Positions 9,925 to 19,002 of a DNA stretch of 64,000 nt are shown piece by piece. The translations under genes and the position numbers were made by a program. The stretch is from contig NZ_JAUJZH010000007.1 of NCBI RefSeq assembly GCF_030486595.1, positions 62,001-126,000 on the forward strand, given 5' to 3'. How positions within the stretch are numbered: position 1 is the first letter of the stretch; each line of letters opens with the position of its first letter. Below the pieces are notes generated by a model. It did no database searches, had not been told where the DNA came from, and saw nothing but the letters and a program-made list of their open reading frames with translations. This stretch comes from Variovorax ginsengisoli (GTDB lineage: Bacteria; Pseudomonadota; Gammaproteobacteria; Burkholderiales; Burkholderiaceae_C).

Positions 9925-10917
9925 ATGCTGCTTCACGTCACCCACGCCACCCGCTACGACTACGCGCCGCCGGTCGAGACGGCGCAGCACCTGGCGCACC
10001 TGAAGCCGATGAACACGGCCTCCCAGCGGCTGGTGAGCCACGCGCTGACGATCAGCCCGACCCCGGCCCAGCATGGCGAATCGCCGGACGTCTACGGCAA
10101 CACCCGCGCCTTCTTCGCGCTCGAAGCCACCCACGAGGAGCTGGTGGTCACCGCCGAGAGCGTGGTCGACACCGCCCCGCCGGTGCTGTCGCCGGCGATC
10201 GCCCGGGAGCTGCCCTGGGAAGAGGTGCGCGAGCGCTTCCGCTATGTCAAGGATTCGAGCTACGACCCGGCCTCGGATTTCGTCTTTCCGTCGCGCTACG
10301 TGCCCCGCCATGACGACTTCGCCGCCTACGCACGGCCCAGCTTCGCGCCCGGCCGGCCGGCCTTCGACGCCGCGATGGACCTGACGCTGCGCATGTACCG
10401 CGATCTCGAATACGACGCCGGCAGCACCGAGATCAGCACGCCGGCGATCGAGGCGCTGGCCCAGCGCAAGGGCGTCTGCCAGGACTTCGCCCACATCATG
10501 ATCGCCTGCCTGCGCACCCTCGGGCTGCCGGCCCGCTACGTGAGCGGCTACCTGCTGACCCAGCCGCCGCCGGGCCGGCCGCGCCTGGTCGGCGCCGACG
10601 CCTCGCATGCCTGGGTCTCGGTCTACCTGCCGGGCGCCGACGGCCCCGGCGACTGGGCCGACTTCGATCCGACCAACGGCCGCCAGCCCGGCGAGGACTA
10701 CGTGACGCTGGCCATCGGCCGCGACTACTCCGATGTCTCGCCGATGCGCGGCGTGCTGCATGGCGGTGCACGCCACACGCTCGCGGTCAGCGTCACGGTG
10801 CGGCCGCTCGAAGAGCTGAAGGAGCAGGCGGCGGCCGTGGCGGCGTCGCAGTCCCAATCGCAATCGCAATCGCAATCCCAATCGCAGTCCCAATCTCAGA
10901 ACAAGGAATCCTCATGA
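9925..10917 (+). CDS. transglutaminase family protein with Ser-Gln repeat tail
   Basis: A 330-residue transglutaminase-like cysteine protease. It has an N-terminal beta-strand domain opening with LLHVTHATRYDYAPPVETAQ, then the core with catalytic Cys in KGVCQDFAHIM, His in DASHAWVSVYLPG and Asp in WADFDPTNG. It is the small transglutaminase partner typical of ATP-grasp/alpha-E loci. The odd feature is the tail: nine Ser-Gln repeats followed by NKESS. No Shine-Dalgarno is visible before the ATG. A TAAAGT hexamer lies seven bases upstream, so an internal leaderless start is possible but weakly supported. Its stop overlaps the RidA start by ATGA. Confidence 0.92.
   Translation: MLLHVTHATRYDYAPPVETAQHLAHLKPMNTASQRLVSHALTISPTPAQHGESPDVYGNTRAFFALEATHEELVVTAESVVDTAPPVLSPAIARELPWEEVRERFRYVKDSSYDPASDFVFPSRYVPRHDDFAAYARPSFAPGRPAFDAAMDLTLRMYRDLEYDAGSTEISTPAIEALAQRKGVCQDFAHIMIACLRTLGLPARYVSGYLLTQPPPGRPRLVGADASHAWVSVYLPGADGPGDWADFDPTNGRQPGEDYVTLAIGRDYSDVSPMRGVLHGGARHTLAVSVTVRPLEELKEQAAAVAASQSQSQSQSQSQSQSQSQNKESS
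10846..10899 (+). repeat. 6-bp tandem repeat (TCNCAR)9 encoding (Ser-Gln)9
   Basis: Nine tandem hexamers of the form TCN-CAA/CAG lie at the 3' end of the transglutaminase gene and translate as Ser-Gln nine times. The local sequence is much richer in A than its surroundings. Copy-number change by slippage would stay in frame and only change tail length. Confidence 0.95.
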
Positions 10918-11372
10918 GCGTCTACGACAAACTCACCGCCCTCGGCATCACCCTGCCCCCGGTGGCCACGCCCGCCGCGGCCTACGTGCCCTTCGCGCGC
11001 ACCGGCAACCTGGTCTTCCTCTCCGGCCACATCGCCCGCAAGGACGGCAAGCCCTGGGTCGGCCAGCTCGGCGGCGCACTCGGCACCGACGAAGGCAAGC
11101 AGGCCGCGCGCGCGATCGCGATCGACCTGCTCGGCACCCTGCACGCGGCGGTCGGCGACCTGAACAAGGTCAAGCGCATCGTCAAGCTGATGAGCCTGGT
11201 CAATTCCACGCCCACCTTCACCGAGCAGCACCTGGTGACCAACGGCGCCAGCGAGCTGATGGCCGAGGTCTTCGGCATCGAGAAAGGCGCCCATGCGCGC
11301 AGCGCCTTCGGCGTCGCGCAGATCCCCTTCGGCGCCTGCGTCGAGATCGAACTGATCGCCGAAACTGAATAA
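10914..11372 (+). CDS. RidA (YjgF/YER057c/UK114) family protein
   Basis: A 152-residue RidA-fold protein of the longer, YjgH-like type. Family members hydrolyse reactive enamine/imine intermediates released by PLP enzymes, or have related deaminase activities. Visible signature elements are NLVFLSGHIARKDGKPW near residues 35-52 and a C-terminal strand FGACVEIELIAE. The family arginine that binds the substrate carboxylate is replaced by other residues in this C-terminal region, so the substrate is uncertain. The start codon overlaps the preceding transglutaminase stop (ATGA), so translation is coupled to the ATP-grasp island. It ends eight bases before the Lrp gene. Confidence 0.88.
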   Translation: MSVYDKLTALGITLPPVATPAAAYVPFARTGNLVFLSGHIARKDGKPWVGQLGGALGTDEGKQAARAIAIDLLGTLHAAVGDLNKVKRIVKLMSLVNSTPTFTEQHLVTNGASELMAEVFGIEKGAHARSAFGVAQIPFGACVEIELIAETE

Positions 11373-11380
11373 GTGATTCA

Positions 11381-11848
11381 TTGGACGACACCGACCGCCA
11401 CCTGCTGAGCCTGCTCCAGGCCGACGCCCGCGAGCCCGCCGCGACGCTGGCGCGCAAGCTCGGCGTGGCGCGCACCACGGTGGTCGCCCGCATCGCGCGG
11501 CTGGAGCGCGACGGCGTGATCGCCGGCTATGGCGTGCGGCTCGGCCAACGCCTCGAGCACGCCGCGGTGCGCGCGTACTGCGGCCTCAGCGTGGCGCCGA
11601 AGGCCGGCGCCTCGGTGGTCCGCGCGCTCGAACGGCTGCCCGAGGTCGAAGAGCTCTCGGCAGTCAGCGGCCAATACGACTACATGCTGGCCCTGCGCTG
11701 CGAGACCAACGAGCAGCTCGACGCGCTGCTCGACCGCATCGGCCTGATCGAAGGCATCCAGCACACGCACACCTCGGTGGTGCTGAGCCGCAAGATCGAC
11801 CGGCGCAGCGCGGTCCCGCCGGGGCAGGCCCAGGGCGAACGGGATTGA
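11381..11848 (+). CDS. Lrp/AsnC family transcriptional regulator
   Basis: A 155-residue feast/famine regulator. It has an N-terminal winged helix-turn-helix (DDTDRHLLSLLQADAREPAA then KLGVARTTVVARIARLERDG) and a C-terminal RAM/AsnC ligand-binding domain (VVRALERLPEVEELSAVSGQ). The only start that gives the full helix-turn-helix is TTG at 11381; the nearby GTG at 11373 is out of frame. It follows RidA by eight bases and precedes the MEMO gene. Such regulators typically respond to an amino acid. A perfect 13-base palindrome just downstream of its stop may be its operator. The target genes could be the RidA/transglutaminase run, the MEMO pair, or both. Confidence 0.92.
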   Translation: MDDTDRHLLSLLQADAREPAATLARKLGVARTTVVARIARLERDGVIAGYGVRLGQRLEHAAVRAYCGLSVAPKAGASVVRALERLPEVEELSAVSGQYDYMLALRCETNEQLDALLDRIGLIEGIQHTHTSVVLSRKIDRRSAVPPGQAQGERD

Positions 11849-11850
11849 TT

Positions 11851-11863
11851 TTCCGCAGCGGAA
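11851..11863. promoter_or_regulatory. palindrome TTCCGCAGCGGAA, candidate Lrp-type operator
   Basis: A perfect inverted repeat with six-base arms around one central base, lying in the 45-base gap between the Lrp gene and the MEMO gene. It is too short and lacks a T tract, so it is not a convincing terminator. Its position fits an operator for the neighbouring regulator. Confidence 0.4.
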
Positions 11864-11893
11864 GGTTCAAATTCAGCGGCAGGAGTCTCGCCC

Positions 11894-12699
11894 ATGCCTG
11901 CCGTTCGCCGCGCCGCTGTCGACGGCCTGTTCTACCCGGCCGCGCCCTCGGCGCTGCGCCAGCAGGTCGAACGCTGCCTGGGCGAGGCCGCTGACGACAA
12001 CCACCATCGTGCTGGCGGGCCGCCGAAGCTCCTGATCGCACCCCACGCCGGCTACGCCTACTCCGGCGCGGTGGCCGCCGCGGCCTATGCCCTGCTCGGA
12101 CGCGGGCGCCATGCGGCGGTCACCCGTGTCGTGCTGCTCGGGCCCGGGCATCGCGTCTGGGTGGACGGCCTGGCCGCGCCCGACTGCGCCGAGTTCGAGA
12201 CCCCGCTCGGGCGCACGGCGATCGATACCGAAGCGCTCGCGAAGATCGACGGCCTGCCGCAGGTGCTCCGCAGCGACCGGGCGCACGCGCAAGAGCATTC
12301 GATCGAGGTCCAGCTGCCCTTCCTGCAGAGCGTGCTCGGCGCCTTCTCGCTGGTACCGCTGGTCGTCGGCGACGCCGACCCGGAGGCGGTGGCACGGGTC
12401 CTGGATCGGCTCTGGGGCGGGCCGGAAACCCTGATCGTGATCAGCTCGGACCTGTCGCACTATCTGCCCTACGCGCAGGCGCAGGCCGCGGACCGCGCGA
12501 CCGTGCAGCGCATCCTGGACCTCGATGCCGGCATCACGCCGCAGCAGGCCTGCGGAGCGGCGGCGATCAACGGCGCCCTGCGGGCGGCCCAGGCGCATGG
12601 GCTGGCGCCGCGACTGCTCGACCTGTGCAGCTCCGGCGATACGGCGGGCGATCGCAGCCGGGTGGTGGGCTACGCAGCCTTCGCCTTCGAGCAAGCGTC

Positions 12700-12703
<4 letters not shown>
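11894..12703 (+). CDS. amrB: AmmeMemoRadiSam system protein B (MEMO1 family)
   Basis: A 269-residue MEMO-family protein, related to class III extradiol dioxygenases. The characteristic parts are AVDGLFYPAAPSALRQQV at the N-terminus, LIAPHAGYAYSG near residues 50-62, EHSIEVQLPFLQ near 136-147 and VISSDLSHYLPY near 181-192. These contain the His residues expected for a metal site. A clear AGGAG Shine-Dalgarno lies eight bases upstream. The stop overlaps the radical SAM start (ATGA), so the two are made together. In other genomes these two travel with an AMMECR1 protein (component A), which is not seen here. The cellular function of the system is not established. Confidence 0.93.
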
Positions 12704-13794
<1,091 letters not shown>

Positions 13795-13805
13795 GCGGCT
13801 CGCGT

Positions 13806-14996
13806 TCATGGCTGTGGCTGCTGGCGTGCGCGACGTCGCGGCTGAGGCGGCCAGGTATGGGCGAAGGCGGCGCCGCGAAGCGGGCTGGCCGGCGCAGCGC
13901 CGCTGCCCGGTTCGCCGAGTGCCGCATAGCAGCTGCCGACGCGCGTGGCCAGGAAGTCCTCGAGCGCCGCCTGCTCCTGCCCCACGAAACCCCGCGCCGG
14001 CAGCCGGCCCGTGCGCAGCAGCTCGAACACGCCGACCACGCCCGCCGCGGTGGCGAGCTCGATCGCGGTGCGGTCCACGCCGCGCAGGCGGCCACCCTGG
14101 ATGCGGGCCATGCGTGTCTCCTGTTCGAGGCGCCCGGCACGCAGGCCGGAGGCCGAGGCAAACACGATCACCACGTCTTCCCGGCTGTGCGGGACGGCGT
14201 GTTCCAGCACCTGCCGCAGCAGGTCGCGCCGCTCGCCCAGCCGCAGATCGCGCAGCAGCAGCGCCATCGCATCGCGGTGGCCCGGGTAGCGCAGCGTCTT
14301 GTAGTCGAGGTTGCGCACGCGGCCCGCCAGCGTCTCGCACAAAGTGCCGAGCCCGCCCGAGGTGTTGAAGGCTTCGTAGGTGTCGCCGTCGAGCACAAGG
14401 GTCTCGTACCCTTCGAGCGGCTGCGCCGACACCGGCTGGCCCTGCACGATGGCCGCGCACGGATGGCAGTACTCGTTGATCAGGCCGTCGATGCTCCAGG
14501 TGAAGTTGTAGCGCAGGCCGTTGGTGGCGTGGCGCGAGAGCGCACCGACGCGCAAGTGCAGGTCGTGCAGATCGTCGAAGCGGCCGGCGAGGTGCGCGCC
14601 CAGCATGCCGATCACGCCGGGCGCCAGGCCGCACTGCGGCATCAGCACGGTCTCCGCGCCGTCGGCCAGGCCACGGATGGCGCGGGTGGCCGCGACATCC
14701 TCGGTCAGGTCGAGGTAGTGCACGCCGAGCGCGCGTGCGGCGGCGGCGACGCGCCCGGCCTGCTGGAACGGCAGCGCGTTGATCAGCAGCTGGTGCCCGG
14801 CCAACGCGGCCGCCAGCGCGGCTGTGTCCTCGACGTCGAGCACGGTGCGCCGAACCAGCGGGTCGTCCAGCGCGCGTCGCGGCGGATCGCGGTCGGCGAG
14901 CGTGACGGGAATCCGGTGGTAGTCGGCCAGCATGTCGGCCACCGTGCCACCCACCTTGCCGGCCCCCAGCACCAGCACGTTGCGAATCGAGATCAT
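13806..14996 (-). CDS. saccharopine dehydrogenase-like NAD(P)-binding protein
   Basis: A 396-residue member of the saccharopine dehydrogenase/lysine-ketoglutarate reductase superfamily. The N-terminus carries a Rossmann motif, VLVLGAGKVGGTVADMLADY. The middle carries LMPQCGLAPGVIGMLGAHLA and RYNFTWSIDGLINEY, both typical of the catalytic fold. The start at 14996 puts the Rossmann glycines near residue 10; a longer frame to 15206 has no family similarity upstream. The C-terminus ends in a basic/proline stretch with no obvious function. It lies downstream of the Crp/Fnr gene on the same strand, after a 210-base gap. The substrate may be lysine-related, but that is only a family inference. Confidence 0.85.
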   Translation of the reverse strand: MISIRNVLVLGAGKVGGTVADMLADYHRIPVTLADRDPPRRALDDPLVRRTVLDVEDTAALAAALAGHQLLINALPFQQAGRVAAAARALGVHYLDLTEDVAATRAIRGLADGAETVLMPQCGLAPGVIGMLGAHLAGRFDDLHDLHLRVGALSRHATNGLRYNFTWSIDGLINEYCHPCAAIVQGQPVSAQPLEGYETLVLDGDTYEAFNTSGGLGTLCETLAGRVRNLDYKTLRYPGHRDAMALLLRDLRLGERRDLLRQVLEHAVPHSREDVVIVFASASGLRAGRLEQETRMARIQGGRLRGVDRTAIELATAAGVVGVFELLRTGRLPARGFVGQEQAALEDFLATRVGSCYAALGEPGSGAAPASPLRGAAFAHTWPPQPRRRARQQPQP

Positions 14997-15206
14997 CGGG
15001 TCCTCCCTTGCGGCATCGGATGAACCGACTCTAGGAGTCCTCGCGGTCGGGCGGAAGCCGCCATTGCGTCGACGGAGCGCCCCGCGCCGACGAAACGACG
15101 GCCCGGACGATCGGAAGGTCAGAGAAAAAGATGGCGGCTTGTAAAGCCGTTGACATACGGCGCGCCGACCGGTTCCTACACTGGGCCGCCATCGACCCGG
15201 GTTCAA

Positions 15207-15899
15207 TCACAAGACCACGGCCCGCTGCCTCAGCGCCTGCATCTCTCGAATCACGCAATGCGACTTGACCATCTCGATCACGCCCTGCGCCTGCAGCTGC
15301 ATCAGAACGTTGGAGGTCATGACCCGGCTCAGGCCGGCGAGATTGGCCATCTCCTGGTGGGTGAACGAGATCCGGATCGCGACGCCCTGCCCCTGTGCCT
15401 CGCCGTAGGTGCCCGCCAGCTGCACCAGGTGATGGACCACCCGCTGCGTCGCCGTCGCCTGGCTCAGCAGCAGGTTCTGGTGCGCCAGCACGCGCAGCTT
15501 GACGTTCATGAGCCAGAGCACCTGGCGCATGCACGCTTCGTCGCGCGCCATCCCCTGCTGCAGCAGCGTCAGCCCAACCTGCCGCGTGACCACGTCCGAC
15601 GAGGCCACCGCGGTGACCGAATGCCGGCCATCCAGGAATGCGCTGCATTCGCCGACCATCCCCTGCGTTCCGACGATGGCCATGTGTTTCTCGTGGCCGG
15701 CCTCCGACAGCAGCACCAGCCGGACACGGCCCTGCTCGACCACGTGGACATGGGTCACGGCGTCGCCCTGCGAGAACAGGGTCTGGCCCTTGCGGAACTC
15801 CACCCGCGGCGCGCCCTGCGCCATCAGCATCTCCCAGCGGAAGTGCGGCACCTCGATCCACGCCGAAGGGGAAGCCGTCGTCTCTGCGTTCTTGTTCAT
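15207..15899 (-). CDS. Crp/Fnr family transcriptional regulator
   Basis: A 230-residue regulator. It has an N-terminal cyclic-nucleotide-binding-like beta-barrel (FRKGQTLFSQGDAVTHVHVV, then GRVRLVLLSEAGHEKHMAIV), a long dimer helix, and a C-terminal winged helix with SFTHQEMANLAGLSRVMTSN. No N-terminal cysteine cluster of the FNR type is present, so it is probably not an iron-sulfur oxygen sensor. The gene is divergent from the PLP-enzyme operon with only 35 bases between start codons, which suggests it controls that operon and itself. The inducer is unknown. Confidence 0.92.
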   Translation of the reverse strand: MNKNAETTASPSAWIEVPHFRWEMLMAQGAPRVEFRKGQTLFSQGDAVTHVHVVEQGRVRLVLLSEAGHEKHMAIVGTQGMVGECSAFLDGRHSVTAVASSDVVTRQVGLTLLQQGMARDEACMRQVLWLMNVKLRVLAHQNLLLSQATATQRVVHHLVQLAGTYGEAQGQGVAIRISFTHQEMANLAGLSRVMTSNVLMQLQAQGVIEMVKSHCVIREMQALRQRAVVL

Positions 15900-15929
15900 C
15901 GCCTCGAAGCCCGGTCGTTCCGGCGGGCA

Positions 15930-15941
15930 GTTTCATGAAAC
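15930..15941. promoter_or_regulatory. palindrome GTTTCATGAAAC over the PLP-enzyme start codon
   Basis: A perfect 12-base inverted repeat centred on the ATG of the PLP-enzyme gene, within the short Crp/Fnr-PLP gene divergent gap. It does not match the classical CRP (TGTGA/TCACA) or FNR (TTGAT/ATCAA) half sites. It could be an operator acting as a roadblock, or it could be chance. Confidence 0.3.
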
Positions 15942-17071
15942 ATCCATTCTCCTCATACCGAAAGCTCTTTCCCATCCTGGACAACGCGGTTCAGCTGTCC
16001 AGCTGCTCGCAAAGCGCGCTGAGCCTGCCAGTGCGGCAGGCCATCGACGAGTACCTCGACGTCTGGGTGCGCCGCGGCGCCGACTGGGGCTACTGGATGG
16101 ACCAGGTGGCCCTGGCCCGCGCCGAGTTCGCTCGCATGATCCACGCCAATGCCGAGGACATCGCGGTGCTGGGCAGCGTGTCGGATGCCGCGTCGGCGAT
16201 CGCGTCGGCGCTGCGCTTCGACGACGGACGCCCCGAGGTCGTGACGAGCATGCTCGACTTTCCCTCGATCTGCCACGTCTGGCTGGCGCAGCAGCCGCGC
16301 GGCGCGCAGGTGCGCCTCGTCCAAGCCGAGGCGGGCCGCACCGACACCACGCAACGGATCGCGGCGGCGATCGACGACCGCACGGCGCTGGTGTCGGTGT
16401 CGCAGGCCTGCTTCTACGATGGCCAGATCGTCGACATCGCAGCCACCGGGCGGGCGGCGCGCGCGCAAGGCGCGATCCAGTTCGTCGATGCCTACCAGTC
16501 GGCCGGCTCGATCGCGATCGACGTCCGGGCCCAGGAGGTCGACATCCTGGCGGCCGGTGCCCAGAAGTACCTGCTGGGCATTCCGGGCATCGCGTTTCTC
16601 TACGTGCGACCGGCGCTGGCGCGGCAGCTCGTGCCTACGGTCACCGGCTGGTTCGGCCGCGTCAACCCCTTCGCCTTCGATCCCGCGCAACTCGACTTCG
16701 CCGACAGCGCCACGCGCTTCAACACCGGCACGCCGCCGATGATGTGCGCCAGCGTCGCGCGCGCCAGCATGGCCCTGCTCAACGAGATCGGGGTTCCCGC
16801 GATCGAGGCCTACCTGCAGCAGCTGTCGGCCGTGGCCATCGAGGAGGCGGCGAGCCTGGACCTCGAGGTCGCGAGTCCCCTGGACCCCGCCGCCAAGGGC
16901 GCGAACACCGCGATCCGCATCGCCGACGCCGCCGCGATCGAAGCGCGGATGCTGCAGTCGGGCTACGTGGTCTCGGCACGCAACGACGTGATCCGGATCG
17001 CGCCGCACTTCTACAACACGGCCGACGACGTGGTGGGCGCCCTGCGCGAGCTGGCTCGCCTGACGCGATGA
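15935..17071 (+). CDS. class V PLP-dependent aminotransferase / kynureninase-like enzyme
   Basis: A 378-residue fold-type I PLP enzyme. The Schiff-base lysine is in the segment VDILAAGAQKYLLGIPGIAF (about residue 210) and the PLP-contacting Asp lies in IQFVDAYQSAGSIAIDV. The family covers kynureninases, cysteine desulfurases and related transaminases; the DAYQSAG element and overall length fit the kynureninase-like side. The chosen ATG at 15935 begins MKHPFSSYRKLFPILDN; anything further upstream overlaps the divergent regulator. Its stop overlaps the next gene by ATGA. With the KynB-like cyclase at 19003 it suggests breakdown of a kynurenine-like or N-acyl aryl compound. The substrate is inferred only. 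Confidence 0.82.
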   Translation: MKHPFSSYRKLFPILDNAVQLSSCSQSALSLPVRQAIDEYLDVWVRRGADWGYWMDQVALARAEFARMIHANAEDIAVLGSVSDAASAIASALRFDDGRPEVVTSMLDFPSICHVWLAQQPRGAQVRLVQAEAGRTDTTQRIAAAIDDRTALVSVSQACFYDGQIVDIAATGRAARAQGAIQFVDAYQSAGSIAIDVRAQEVDILAAGAQKYLLGIPGIAFLYVRPALARQLVPTVTGWFGRVNPFAFDPAQLDFADSATRFNTGTPPMMCASVARASMALLNEIGVPAIEAYLQQLSAVAIEEAASLDLEVASPLDPAAKGANTAIRIADAAAIEARMLQSGYVVSARNDVIRIAPHFYNTADDVVGALRELARLTR

Positions 17072-17514
17072 CGGCCAACCACATCGCCTCGGTGCTTTGC
17101 CGCGCGAGCCCGCAGCAGGCCCTGGACTTCCTCGGCGATGGCCTGACCCTCGGCCAGTGGGCCCTGGGCTGCTGGCAGACCGAGGCGGTCGGCGGCGGCG
17201 TGGTGCGCGGCCACTCGCTGTTCGACGACACGCCGAGCTGGGTGCGCCCGGTCGTCGACGGCGCGCGCCTGACCGTGACCTACCACGTGGGCGGCGCGCC
17301 CGATGCGCTCGCCCCCCGCATCCACGCCACGGTCGAGCCCGATGCGGCCACCGGCGGCTGCCGCATCGCCCTGCATGCATCGCGCGGCGCCGACATGGAC
17401 GACGCCCGCTGGCTGCGGCTGGTGCGCTGCCACGAGCTCGAGGTGCTGCTGATCCAGGCCCGCCTGGAACGCAGCGCTGCCGCGGACACGGCCCAGATTC
17501 TGAAACCACGATGA
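17068..17514 (+). CDS. small SRPBCC-like protein, function unknown
   Basis: A 148-residue protein starting MTANHIASVLCRASPQQALD; its ATG overlaps the previous stop. The pattern of a short helix, a run of beta strands (VVRGHSLFDDTPSWVRPVVD, then LTVTYHVGG and CRIALHAS) and a long amphipathic C-terminal helix is like START/SRPBCC hydrophobic-ligand proteins. No specific family motif can be recognised with certainty. Coupling to the PLP enzyme suggests it binds or acts on the same pathway compound. It has no signal peptide or membrane segment. Confidence 0.7.
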   Translation: MTANHIASVLCRASPQQALDFLGDGLTLGQWALGCWQTEAVGGGVVRGHSLFDDTPSWVRPVVDGARLTVTYHVGGAPDALAPRIHATVEPDAATGGCRIALHASRGADMDDARWLRLVRCHELEVLLIQARLERSAAADTAQILKPR

Positions 17515-17521
17515 GGAAGAG

Positions 17522-18517
17522 ATGATCATGAACCGACGCCGACTCGGCCAGGCATTCACGGCCGCGCTGCTCGCACCCGCACTCTCGTCGCCCTGGATCG
17601 CCCACGCGAACACCAAGGCCTACAGCGGTCCGATCCGCGTCCTGGTGGGCTTCCCGCCGGGCGGGGCCACCGACGTGGTGGCGCGGGCCGTGGTCGACAA
17701 GCTCGGCAAGGCCATGAACGGCCAGGTGTTCGTGATCGACAACAAGGCCGGCGCCGGCGGCCAGATCGCCGCCCAGCTCCTCAAGGCGGCGCCGGCCGAC
17801 GGCTCGACGATCATGCTGTCGATCGACCACACGCAGGTCATCATCCCGCTGACCATCGCCGCGGCCGGCTACGACCCGGTGAACGACTTCACCGCGCTGG
17901 CGGGCGTGGCCTCGTACTACAACGTGCTGGCGGTCAGCGCCGCCACCGGCATCAAGACCATGGCCGAGCTCGGCGCCTGGGTCAAGGCCCATCCCAACGA
18001 GGCCAACTACGGCATCCCTGCGGCCGGAAGCGTCCCGCAGTTCATCGGCCACATCATCGGCAAGTCCCTCGGCGTCACGATGAACTCGGTGCCCTACAAG
18101 GGCGGCGCGCCGATGGTGCAGGACCTGCTTGCCGGGCAGATCCCGATCGGCATCGCGTCGATGACCGAGCTGATCGAGTACCACCGCGCCGGCAAGGTCC
18201 GCATCCTCGCGAGCTCGGGCCAGGAGCGCAGCAAGACCGCGCCCGAGATCCCGACCTTTCTCGAACTCGGCTACAGCGGCATCGACAAGAACCCCTGGCT
18301 GGCCTTCTTCGGTCCGAAGGGCCTGCCGGTCGAATTCGTCGAGCAGTTCGACCGCGCGATGAAAAGCGTCCTGGCGCAGCCCGACCTGCAGGAGAAGCTG
18401 GCCAAGATGGGCAACGAGGTCACGGCGGCGCCGTCGAAGGAGGTCGAGCAGTGGGTGGTCGATGCCTCGCGCAGCTGGGGCAAGGTCATTCGCGATTCGG
18501 GGTTCAAGGCGCAATGA
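17522..18517 (+). CDS. Bug family (TctC-like) periplasmic solute receptor
   Basis: A 331-residue extracytoplasmic receptor of the Bordetella uptake gene type. The N-terminus has an RRR followed by a hydrophobic stretch ending near SSPWIAHA, which looks like an export signal and possibly a Tat one. Family landmarks are IRVLVGFPPGGATDVVARAV, VIDNKAGAGGQIAAQLL and NSVPYKGGAPMVQDLLAGQI. Bug proteins bind carboxylates such as aromatic acids or amino acids. There are no TctA/TctB membrane genes nearby, so it is an orphan that must share a transporter. An AGGA Shine-Dalgarno supports the start. Its place in the operon suggests it captures the pathway's substrate. Confidence 0.9.
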   Translation: MIMNRRRLGQAFTAALLAPALSSPWIAHANTKAYSGPIRVLVGFPPGGATDVVARAVVDKLGKAMNGQVFVIDNKAGAGGQIAAQLLKAAPADGSTIMLSIDHTQVIIPLTIAAAGYDPVNDFTALAGVASYYNVLAVSAATGIKTMAELGAWVKAHPNEANYGIPAAGSVPQFIGHIIGKSLGVTMNSVPYKGGAPMVQDLLAGQIPIGIASMTELIEYHRAGKVRILASSGQERSKTAPEIPTFLELGYSGIDKNPWLAFFGPKGLPVEFVEQFDRAMKSVLAQPDLQEKLAKMGNEVTAAPSKEVEQWVVDASRSWGKVIRDSGFKAQ

Positions 18518-18579
18518 GCGCCGCCCGGCCGCCCGAAGGCGCTCGCACCGGAGTGCGCAGTACGGAGGTTGCGCTATGA
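18514..18579 (+). CDS. 21-codon linker ORF derived from a dispersed repeat
   Basis: ATG at 18514 overlaps the Bug receptor stop (ATGA), and its own stop overlaps the RidA ATG (ATGA). The predicted peptide begins MSAARPPEGARTG and is 21 residues long. It resembles the 29-residue linker at 50603 ([18 protein letters not shown]) with an internal shortening. Its last bases supply the GGAGG Shine-Dalgarno of RidA. It may serve as a translational bridge rather than make a functional peptide. Confidence 0.5.
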   Translation: MSAARPPEGARTGVRSTEVAL

Positions 18580-18968
18580 GCGCCGCCCCACGCACTTTCA
18601 TCCAGAGCGGTTCACGCTGGGAAGAGCTGGCCGGCTATTCGCGCGCCGTCGTCGACGGCGACTGGATCTTCGTCTCCGGCACCGTCGGGCAGGACTTCGC
18701 CAGCGGCGAGTTCCCGGACACGGCCGAGCGGCAATGCGAACTGGCGCTGGACACCATCGAAGGCGCACTGTCGCAGGCACAGGCCAGCCTCGCAGACGTG
18801 GTGCGGGTGCGGGTCTACGTGCCCGATCGCGCCAACGTGATCGCGGTCAGCGGCGTGCTCAAGCGTCGGCTGGGCGACAACCGGCCCGCCAACACGACCC
18901 TGTGCAGCGCACTGGCGGTCGAAGGCGCCAAGGTCGAGATCGAGGTCACCGCCCGGCGCCGGGCATGA
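18576..18968 (+). CDS. RidA family protein
   Basis: A 130-residue RidA/YjgF-fold protein, normal length for the family. Visible elements are DGDWIFVSGTVGQDFASGEF, the central amphipathic helix ending ADVVRVRVYVPDR, and NTTLCSALAVEGAKVEIEVT near the C-terminus. The archetypal substrate-binding arginine of the RidA subgroup (RxxxxV before the last strand) is not evident, so it is probably a Rid2-7-like member. It is preceded by GGAGG. It sits between the Bug receptor and the cyclase, so it likely hydrolyses an imine or enamine produced in this pathway. Confidence 0.88.
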   Translation: MSAAPRTFIQSGSRWEELAGYSRAVVDGDWIFVSGTVGQDFASGEFPDTAERQCELALDTIEGALSQAQASLADVVRVRVYVPDRANVIAVSGVLKRRLGDNRPANTTLCSALAVEGAKVEIEVTARRRA

Positions 18969-19002
18969 ACGAGCAACTTTCTCCCACGGATAGGAAACCC
19001 CG

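Noticed and set aside
7137..9926. 929-codon ORF on the minus strand opposite the ATP-grasp/alpha-E gene
   Set aside because: No domain similarity, very high Arg/Gly/Ala content and no ribosome site; antisense shadow of a conserved gene.
10846..10899. CRISPR-like short repeats
   Set aside because: The units are six bases with no spacers and encode Ser-Gln in frame.
14997..15206. Promoter or operator in the 210-base gap before the saccharopine-type gene
   Set aside because: No clear -10/-35 pair on the minus strand and no strong palindrome; nothing definite can be claimed.
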